Below are positions 56,030-64,000 of a stretch of 64,000 nt of DNA, in pieces (position 1 is the first letter of the stretch; each line of letters opens with the position of its first letter). Both the position numbers and the translations under genes were made by a program. The DNA is from Symsagittifera roscoffensis (taxonomy: Eukaryota; Xenacoelomorpha; Acoela; Convolutidae), in assembly GCF_963678635.1 (NCBI RefSeq), contig NC_087063.1, positions 83,561,574 through 83,625,573 on the forward strand. The letters run 5' to 3'. Below the pieces are notes generated by a model. The model made no database searches. It was not told the origin of the DNA and was given only the letters and a program-made list of their open reading frames with translations.

Positions 56030-56808
56030 AGTTACTACAGTGTTATGCATTATTATGGCCTACATTTCATTGATCAACCCTGAGTGCACAGAATAATTTT
56101 TTCTGTTTCCTGGTTTTTTTCTGCCTCGACCTATCGAATTTTTTTCTCAAGTTAAATGCAGCGGAACAAGCGTTTGCTATTTGCCAATAACTCCAAAGTG
56201 TGAAATGAATTAAGAATAAGAAAAGTACAAATCTAGAGGTCAAAAACAATATAAAACTTTGGTGACAGAACAAATTTAATTTAGAGGCCGAATATTAGTG
56301 GCTTGTTGCACATTTATTCTGATGACTCGTGATTTCTACCAGAAATGAACTTGTAAATTTATTAATGAATCATTTATATCAGATGATTTTATTGTATACT
56401 AGTACAGCGCAAAGAGTAGAGCTATAAATAAAGATGTGAAAGTGATAAGTATTACAAAAAGCACTCAAGATGGTATTTCCGGAGCGTATTCATTACATTA
56501 ATTAGATCCTATCATCGTTTCAGGAATAGCCAGTTGCGAGATGATCGGTTTTGTTTCAGTTGCCAGATGATGGGTTCTAAATTAAGTAATCGCTGATTTA
56601 ACATTGATGCTTTGTATGACGAAGATGATGATTTCATATTAGTCGGTGCCATTCACAGCACAGATAACTTTAGCGGAATTCGACAATTAGGGCACTTGAA
56701 AAACTTCAGATAGTCAATGAGTTGGCACAGTTTGTGTGATAGTCTAACAGAAGGGTAGTTTGACACAATAACCAAAGTCAATCAGTGGAACATATAGTAT
56801 CTATAGTG
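56030..56808. promoter_or_regulatory. Short intergenic region between the DHRS7-like and WIP-like genes
   Basis: The gap is 780 bases, head to tail. AATAAA at 56427-56432 (in CTATAAATAAAG) is a plausible polyadenylation signal for the DHRS7-like gene. The remaining 370 bases must carry the promoter and 5' UTR of the WIP-like gene. No convincing TATA box is seen near its ATG. Confidence 0.45.
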
Positions 56809-59800
56809 ATGCCGCCCCCTCCACCCCCTCCCCCAGGCGGTCCTCCGCCGCCTCCCCCTCCGGGCCCCAAGGCAGCTTCCGGTCCCCCGAAGGTGAACAA
56901 AAACGATGCAAACGCGAGGGGTGCCCTTCTCAGCTCCATTCAGAAGGGAACGGGGCTAAAGAAAGTGCCGAAAGATCAAATCAGCGACAGAAGTGCAGTG
57001 GATCCTGCAGGAGCGAAGCCGGCTGGAGGCGCCTCTGCACCTGGCGGCGGCAGAGCAGGTATGGTCGTTCAAACCTTAGTTTTAGTATGCCGTGTTTGTG
57101 TTTGTCCGCGTCAAATAGGCCGAACAAACGAGCTGTTCGGGTCTTAATGAACAACAGCCGTCATGCTCCTGTGTAAGACAGGGGAGCGGTGGTGAAGTGG
57201 TTACGTCTCCGCCTCTCAATCGAAAGGTCGGATGTTCGAGGCCCACCATGATCCGTGCTCGTTGATTGAGGGTGAAGCAACATTACCCAGCCCAGAAAAA
57301 TACCAAAAAAATTGCATTTAGTTCTTAATCAGGGGCACAACAGCGGTTAGTCGTCATGAGCTGCACAATTCGTATGTTGGTCCTTTCCCTCGTGGATAAA
57401 TGGTTTGAAATCTTAAATCGATATGTTTTTGATATTTTCTGGTTTGAGTCATGTTTTTTCACCCTCAAACAACGAGCATGAGTTTTCGCGGGGCTCGAAT
57501 CAATGGCCGTTCGCTGGAGACACGGAAACATTAGCCTCTACACTGCCGCTTTCTTTATATATGATCGGATCTGTCTCCATTTAACTTACTACTCCCATTG
57601 TAGGAGGACATAACGGCACTAGATTATTCCCTGATCCGATTAGTAGTTTAAGCACCCTGTTTTATTAACTGACTCCCAATGGTAGTCTTTTGTCCTGTTT
57701 AGCTGCTAGTGGGGGAGGAGGAGGAGGTAACAGAGACCCCCCAAGTACGGGAGGAGGAGGAGGAATGATGGGATTCGATCCACGCGCAGGTGAGATACAG
57801 CGACAGAAGACACTGTGACACTTATGAACACTTCAAAAAGCCTAGTTTTTAGCATAAGATCTGAATAAGCATTTAGAATAAGATAAGAATAGGCATTTAG
57901 AATAAGATCAGAATAAGCATTAGAATAAGATCAGAATAAGCATTAGAATAAGATCAGACTAAGCATTTAGTAAAAGATCAATCATCAATCAGATTAAGCA
58001 TAACTAGAAAATAAAAAAAAAATTTAAAAGCCTGGTATAAAATTTTTATTCAAAAATTGATTCTTTCTTAAACATTGTAGAGTCAGTGAATGGAAGCGTG
58101 ATATATATTTAAGTGAGAAATCGAGTCACTTTAAAAGCATTTTTTAACGACCCAACAGAATTTTACGCTATTTAGGTGGTTTTTCGTTTTGTCTCAGGAA
58201 CAAGTCCCAAAACTTGTTCACACTGAAATTTCAATTTTACTATTTTGACCTTCGGTTTCTTTTTATGTTCACTTCAAATTACTTTGCTGAGTGAAAAGTA
58301 AATTACGCTTTTGGATAGCAAAGTTGTAAATTGCGGAAGAAAATGGTCTTGACTTGTAGTATTAAGCAGTGAAAGGAAGAATTTGTGAACTACCAGCCGA
58401 ATAAAAATGGTCCTTTTGATCCAGTTTTTACACGAGCGTAGCGTACTGCGATAGTACGATGCAACTTTTTTTCCGAACCTAAGTCGCAAATAAAAGTGCT
58501 TTTGGTGGCAATTTTGAGTTAGTAGGCTGTATTAGTAGTATATTAACATGCGCTTTGAAGTTTGATTAGTTCTCAGATTACACAATTAATGCGTTTTTTA
58601 ATTCCTCAATTGAACCGAAAAAGCTATTTGTTTCATACATCAGCATAATACTTAAAATCTTTTTTCAAAATATGCTTACTCTATAAACTTCGTGAAATAT
58701 TCGAAATGCATAATATATACGAAGTTTGGTTTAATACATTCTAATTTTTACATGCAAAGTTTTCTTCGAACAAAATAAACAATAAACAAAGATTTTCCGG
58801 TGTCAAGGAAATTGGTTTGAAATTTTACAATTTTAGTATGGTTGCGAGCGAGTAGGTCTATTTTTGTTTTCCAGCGAGTAGGTTGTTTTTTGTTTTCCAC
58901 GCAAAATCAGGTACCGTAATTAATCATCGGAATGAATCAAGTGGTAATCTATTATCTATTATATATTTAAATGCGGGCTTCACTATCTCGCCATGTTTAA
59001 GCTTTTTCAACGTATTATTTTTGCATGTTTAATCTATATCGTATATTGCAATGGTTAAGAATTTTTTTTCGATTTTCCAATTTGATTTTAGTGGTTATTT
59101 TACCGAGTTTAAATTAAGCAGCCAATACCGAATTAGGGGTTGCGAATTTGGCCTTCAATTTTGAATGCCCGAATCATTTTAGTTAACAAGATAAGACGAT
59201 TTTTGAGATCTTTTCATAAATTTTCAGAAATTTCAAATAACAAAATAATTTAAAAAACTTGAAGTTCCCAACCCGGTAGTTGGGTACTGTTAGAGTACTA
59301 TCAAGGATTGCGAATCTTGCCTGCAAATATGACTGCTCAATTCTTTGTAGTTTTCGAGATATGACGTTTTTTGTGATTTTTTCAAAAATTTTCAGAAAAC
59401 TTAAATTATTATTATTTTTTGAAAATCTGAAGTTCCAAATTCTGTAATTAGGGCCTGTCAGAGTACTCTCAAAGATTGCGAATCTTGCCTCCAAGTATGA
59501 CTGCTCAATTCTTTGTAGTTTTCGAGATATGATGTTTTTGTGATTTTTTCAAAAATTTTCAGAAAACTTCAATCATTGATTTATGAAAATCTGAAATTCC
59601 CAACCCTGTAGTTGGGTACTGTTAGAGTACTATCAAAAGTTTCGAATCGTGCCTCCAAGTATGACTGCTCAATTCTTTGTAGTTTTCGAGATATGATGTT
59701 TTTGTGATTTTTTCAAAAATTTTCAGAAAACTTCAATCATTATGATTTTTAAAAGTCTGAAATTCCCAACCCTGTACTTGGGTACTGTCAGAGTACTATC

Positions 59801-62800
59801 AAACATTGCGAATCTTGCCTCCAAGTCTGACTGCTCATTTTATTGTAGTTTTCGAGATATGGCGTTTTTTTGTGATTTTTTCAAAAATTTTCAGAAAACT
59901 TCAATGATTACAATTTTTTAAAAATTTTAAATTCCCAAACCTGTAGTTGGGCATTCTCAGAGTACTATCAGGGATTGCGAATCTTGCGTCCAATTATGAC
60001 TGCTCAAATCCTTGTAGTTTTCGAGATATGACGATTTTTGTGGTTTTTCAAAAAATTTTCAGAAAACTTATAATAATTTTTTTTCGCAAAATCTGAAATT
60101 CTCAACCCTGTAGTTGGGTCCTGTCAGAGTACTCTCAATGATTGCGAATCTTGCCTCCAAGTATGACTGCTCAATTCTCTGTAGTTCTCGAGATACGATG
60201 TTTTTGTGATTTTTTCGAAAATTTTCAGAAAACTTCAATTATGATTTTTTCAAAAATCTGAATTTCCCAACCCTGTAGTTGGGTATTCTCAGAGTACTAT
60301 CAAGGATTGCGAATCTTGCGTCCAATTATGGCTGCTCAAATCATTGTAGTTTTCGAGATATGACGATTTTTGTGATTTTTTCAAAAATTTTCAGAAAACT
60401 CAAATTATGATTATTTTTTAAAAATCTGAAGTTCCCAACCCTGTAGTTAGGTCCTGTTAGAGTACTATCAAGGATTGCGAATCTTGCCTCCAAGTATGAT
60501 TGCTCAATTCTTTTCGAGTTGTGACGTTTTTTGTGATTTTTTCAAAATTTTCGGAAAGTTTAAATTAATTATTTTTCAAAATTTGAAATTCCCAACGCTA
60601 TAGTTCGGTGTTGGCAGGTTACTCTAAAGTGTTGCAAATCTTGCCACATGCGACTGCTAAACGCGACTTCTCAAATGCTTTTAGTTTCCGGGATGTGGCG
60701 TTTTTTGTTTTTTTTGAAAGTTTCTCGAATTTATTTACAAAGAAATTCAAAAAATTTGAAACTACTAGCTTGATGAAGATACAACCTTATTGTCAGCGTA
60801 CACCCAGGCGTCTCAAATCTTGCCTCTTAATATGAATGCTCAAGTCCTTTTAGTTTCCGAGATAAGACTTTTTTTAAATTTTTTTTTCGGGAAATTTCTC
60901 GAGAGGCCCATTAAGTTTTCGAGATGACGCTTTTAAAATGGGAATAAAAAAAATTTAAAAGTTCGAAATTACCAACCCTGTAATTGGGTGCAGTCAGAGT
61001 ACACTAAAAGTTTGCAGATGTTGTTTCCAATATATGCGGTTTTTCATGAGTTGTCGGAAAATTTCGAAGCACCGGAGGTGCGTTAAACGCTAGTTCATAT
61101 TAAAGCCTTTTCGGTCGTAAATAGAAGGACGTTTAAAAATATGTCTGAAGCGATGAACAAGTTATTATATAGGGCGCGATGACTTTTTTTAATGAAGTTT
61201 TTGTTAATGACTTTTTAAAGTTTGTTCAGTCTCAAATTTATTTTTTCGCAGTTTGACTTTTGATTTCTTTTCAAGTTCAGTTCTTTTTCTTTGTCAAAAG
61301 GAAGGCAAACTCCACTATCGACCTGCAAAAGTGTAAAGATCACAAAAAAACGAGACCGACTTCTGTTTCGAAAGTTCAATTTGGGGTTTACAAGTCAAAT
61401 TGGGTTAATTTAATCATCAAAAAATTTTCAATCAAAAATACTTTTAGAATTGATTAAGGCCATCTATTTTTGCTTTGAAGTTCGAAAATTGAAGTTTTTT
61501 CAAAAAAAGTTTAGTTATTTTTTTTGTTTACTTGCGTTCATTGACTTTTTTTAAAAGTGTCTGTTGGCTATGTTCTTAGTGTTGAGAAAAACAGGCTTTA
61601 AATTTCGCTTTCCCGTCTAACTTTGAGAAAGTATCCGAAGCGAGAAATGTTTTCATCGTAATTCTACTTTAAACTCAATGTTACTTCTCTTATTATTTCT
61701 CATTTTTGCAGTTTTTCATCTAATTCAGTCAGCCTTCACAAAACAGCTACTGTTAAATGATCAAAAATTGAAAAAAAATTGTTTCTTCTTTTTAATTTTT
61801 TCAAAGTTTTTAGACAAGTGTGATGGGAAAATTCATGCATAGTAAACAGCATTCCTTGTGTTTTTGTTTTGGATTTTATTTTTGTCGAGCGAAACCAACA
61901 TCAAAGCCTCAGAATGTAACCAATGGAAGGTTCTGAGATTTATGAAATTGGTTTTGTCCAACATAATTTTTTTTAATTAGTTGGTATTTCATTTTTCAGT
62001 GTCAGCTGACACTTATTGCGACATTGCAGTTTTTCCTGCTTGTTTCAGGAAAACGTCTTGAATTTTGGTCATAACTTTTACGGATTAGTCTATTTTTTTT
62101 TCATTGATTAAGTTAAGTTTGATGGTTCATTTTTGCGTTCAAATCAAATTTATTTGCTAAAAAGAAAAATAATGCTCTTCACTTAAGAAGAGGAAACGAC
62201 GCGAAAAAGCGTGAAAGTCTTCTCAGTTTAGAAAGTGGAATTTGATTATTATCTTTCCAGTGGATTTTTTTTTCATTTTTATCCAGTTATCTCAAATAGG
62301 GTAAACTTTAGCATAAAATTGTCAATGATAAGTGTCAAGAGCTTCAATGTCATAGTTTTCTTGGAAATTCGAAATTGAAAATAAACAATTTTACTTGCGA
62401 ACCTTCTTTTTTTTCCAACCTAAATCGCAAAATTGGTGCGGTACGGCAATAATGGTGGGACATCTTTACAGCTTTTTGATAGCATGTGGTTTGACATTCG
62501 AATAATAATAAATTGACACAGTTGATGCATTTTTATTTTATCAAATGAGCCGAAAAAAGCTATTTGTTTCAAAAACATCACAATAATATAAACTCGATTT
62601 CAAAAATTTTCTAACTCAATATATCACAATTTTTTTGAAATGCTTAATTTATACATAATGTGGCTTTATTCCTTGGGATTTGTTACATGCAAAAATAGTG
62701 TGGATGCTTTCAGTTTGTTATATTCCAAATTATTAATTGCAAAATTGACTATTTGTATTTGGTGCTGAGTCGCATTGGCAATTTTTTTGCATATGTAGCT

Positions 62801-63713
62801 GCTTTATTCGTGACTAGTATTTGTCGGTTGTTAATTTGTTAGCATATGTAGCTGCTTTATTCGTGACTAGCGTTTGTAGCTTGAGTGGCTGAAGGGATAG
62901 TGCATGAGAATAAAAATCTCTTGATTGCAGTAGGTCGCAGATTCGAATCCTTCACGTTGCCGAGTTTTGCTAATTCGAGGCCCATTTCTACTTTTTTTTT
63001 AGTTAACTTGATAGAGTTGCTTTTTGGTCTGTGTCAGAATGTTAATCAGTAATTTTTTTCTGTTTTCCGGAGTGCATCGACTCTTTTCCAAATGTCTGAT
63101 GGCTATGTTTTATGCTACTGACTTCGGGGTCTTCAAGTAACGTCTTATATCAGTTGTGCGTTTTTGAATATGTTTTGTATAGAAAGTGATGCGAAGCTTC
63201 GCCCTTTTGTTATAAAGTATTTCCAACTACAGTCCATTTATTTAGTTTTGGCGGGATTGAAAAAGACAGAAGGAAAAGTGTCTACGGGAAGGGTCGCCTC
63301 TCCCAAGCCTCCTCCCACAACCCCACCTGCTGCTAACCCAGTGACAAGCCCATCTGTAAGAGTGACGACACCAAACACGCAACCATCACCACCTGTGCCA
63401 TCGCCCTTTGCGCCTAACGTGAACCCCTCCGCCCCTAGACCAAGTCCACCTCAAGAAGACAGATCGAGGCCAAACCAAACCAGGCCGCAAGTGCCAATTA
63501 CGCGACCTCCGATATCCCACAGACCAGCGCCTCCGCCAGTGCCTTCAATACCTAGTCAGCCCCCACCCGTCAGGGTACAGCCGCATCCGGGAGGTGCAGG
63601 TGGCCCATCGGCCAGACAGCCGCCTGCAGTGCCACCCCCTATGAGACCCCCTCTCATGAGGCCAAATCGACCACCGCCCCCTCCAATCACACCCCCTGTT
63701 TCACACCCACCAA
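56809..63713 (+). CDS. WIPF: WIP/verprolin (WIPF-type) WASP-interacting protein, 3'-partial
   Basis: Exons 56809-57058, 57703-57789 and 63246-63713 have GT-AG borders and consistent phase 1 joins. The gene continues past the window. The start ATG begins MPPPPPPPP then GGPPPPPPPGPK, as verprolins do. The WH2 actin-binding motif (ARGALLSSIQKGTGLKKV) is at residues 36-53 and is followed by a DRSA box. Exon 2 is glycine-rich (GGGGGG, then GMMGFDPRA), as in WIP. Exon 3 is a long Pro/Arg/Ser-rich stretch with profilin- and SH3-type sites (PPPPP, RPPLMRP). Family knowledge: WIP binds actin and the WH1 domain of WASP/N-WASP to control Arp2/3-driven actin assembly. The WASP-binding C-terminus is not in the window. 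An upstream in-frame GTG at 56785 is not used as the start because the ATG matches the family N-terminus. Confidence 0.85.
57181..57340 (+). mobile_element. tRNA-derived SINE, family 1, in WIP intron 1
   Basis: A-box-like GGTGAAGTGGTTACG, B-box-like GATGTTCGAGGCC, then GAGGGTGAAGCAACATTACC and a tail AATCAGGGGCACAACAGCGG. Best preserved of the three family members; the others are at 48299 (+) and 23196 (-). Confidence 0.75.
57845..57990 (+). repeat. Minisatellite, ~20-25-bp unit
   Basis: Units of the form AGAATAAGATCAGAATAAGC with optional ATTT recur about six times, with small differences. Lies at the start of WIP intron 2. Confidence 0.8.
59120..61080 (+). repeat. Tandem array of ~12 diverged copies of a ~165-bp unit
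   Basis: The anchor GATTGCGAATCTTGCCTCCAA recurs near 59130, 59306, 59473, 59640, 59806, 59971, 60140, 60305, 60472, 60630, 60812 and 61011, with GTAGTTTTCGAGATATGACG and CCCAACCCTGTAGTTGGG in between. Middle copies are most alike. Edge copies are strongly diverged, as expected when unequal exchange homogenises the centre. Confidence 0.9.
61250..61575 (+). repeat. Dispersed family B copy
   Basis: Starts GACTTTTGATTTCTTTTCAA and ends AAGTGTCTGTTGGCTATGTT. It contains GGCAAACTCCACTATCGAC. Confidence 0.7.
62395..63090 (+). repeat. Dispersed family E copy with embedded tRNA-like segment
   Basis: Follows the landmark order of 49680-50290. GCATATGTAGCTGCTTTATT is present twice (about 62789 and 62842), a local tandem duplication of about 53 bases. 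At 62881-62964 an A-box-like TTGAGTGGCTGAAGGG and a B box GCAGATTCGAATCC form a Leu/Ser-like pseudo-tRNA. Confidence 0.6.
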
Positions 63714-64000
63714 GTAAGCTCATATATATACATACACACATTGACACGGTGTACGTCAACCGTACAACTTCTCTCCCCCATGAGTGACTTACTGTTGATT
63801 ATCCTCTCAAAAAGTATTAGTTTTTGAAAGATGATTTTCTATAAAGTTTTTATTTTTTTTTTACTACTGGTCACTAAATGAAATATTTATTAATTTATTT
63901 TAAAAGTTAGAGTTTAATTTCGACTCAAATTAGCTTTTTTGAAGCCATATTTCTAAATCACCTGAATTGATTTGAGCAGCGATATTGTACGGTTGATCAA

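Larger units (their letters stand above)
57790..63245 (+). other. WIP intron 2, repeat-filled
   Basis: Holds the minisatellite (57845-57990), a partial family E copy (58465-58800), the ~165-bp tandem array (59120-61080), family B (61250-61575), a decayed family B relative (about 62090-62400), and a family E copy with a tRNA-like segment at 62881-62964. No additional coding exon recognised. Confidence 0.55.

Noticed and set aside
63556-63759. Glycine-rich minus-strand protein
   Set aside because: It is the complement of the proline-rich WIP exon (63246-63713), which has correct phase and splice sites.

Overview
The window is nuclear DNA of an invertebrate-type metazoan. Split genes have GT-AG introns of up to 12 kb, and the AT-rich intergenic and intronic DNA is packed with short interspersed and tandem repeats. 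Host proteins are recognisable (a DHRS7-type SDR, a WIP/verprolin homologue, an ARM-TIR protein of the kind expanded in invertebrates). I cannot name the species.

Region 1 (1 to about 16.3-17.2 kb) is the 3' part of a very large Ty3/gypsy-like LTR retrotransposon whose 5' LTR and gag lie left of the window. Its base composition is visibly more balanced than the flanks. In order: protease (DTG), reverse transcriptase (YVDD), a damaged RNase H, an unusually long acidic linker, a DD35E integrase with a GPY/F-like tail and an acidic extension, an ATG-less overlapping frame encoding a macro-like (ADP-ribose-binding fold) domain, a structured 450-base spacer with intron-like signals, then one uninterrupted 8,868-base frame (2,955 aa). 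That giant protein has an SGNH/GDSL esterase domain with all catalytic blocks, a second degenerate SGNH-like domain, a coiled coil, acidic and basic tracts, and more than 1,800 residues I do not recognise. The pol part is broken by several frame changes and by a 346-base piece copied from the giant frame, pasted in place of the RT/RNase H junction. The giant frame is intact. This is the most unusual system in the window.

Region 2 (19.0-25.2 kb, minus strand) is a gene of about 11 recognisable exons for an armadillo-like plus TIR domain protein. A 778-bp mariner-type foldback element sits in one intron.

Region 3 (30.1-56.0 kb, plus strand) is a complete eight-exon DHRS7-like short-chain dehydrogenase gene, 347 aa, in which 1,044 coding bases are spread over 26 kb. 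Intron 2 (12.2 kb) holds a 19-copy, 100-bp tandem array and LINE relics. Intron 7 holds a 221-bp element with iterated inverted repeats and an 11-bp target duplication.

Region 4 (56.8 kb to the right edge) is the 5' part of a WIP/verprolin (WIPF-type) actin-regulator gene: a WH2 exon, a glycine-rich exon and a long proline-rich exon. A roughly 165-bp tandem array lies in its second intron.

The host genes share no operon-like logic. The retroelement genes do form one unit: replication and integration functions first, then two accessory enzyme-like folds (macro and SGNH) in the place where an envelope gene would sit.
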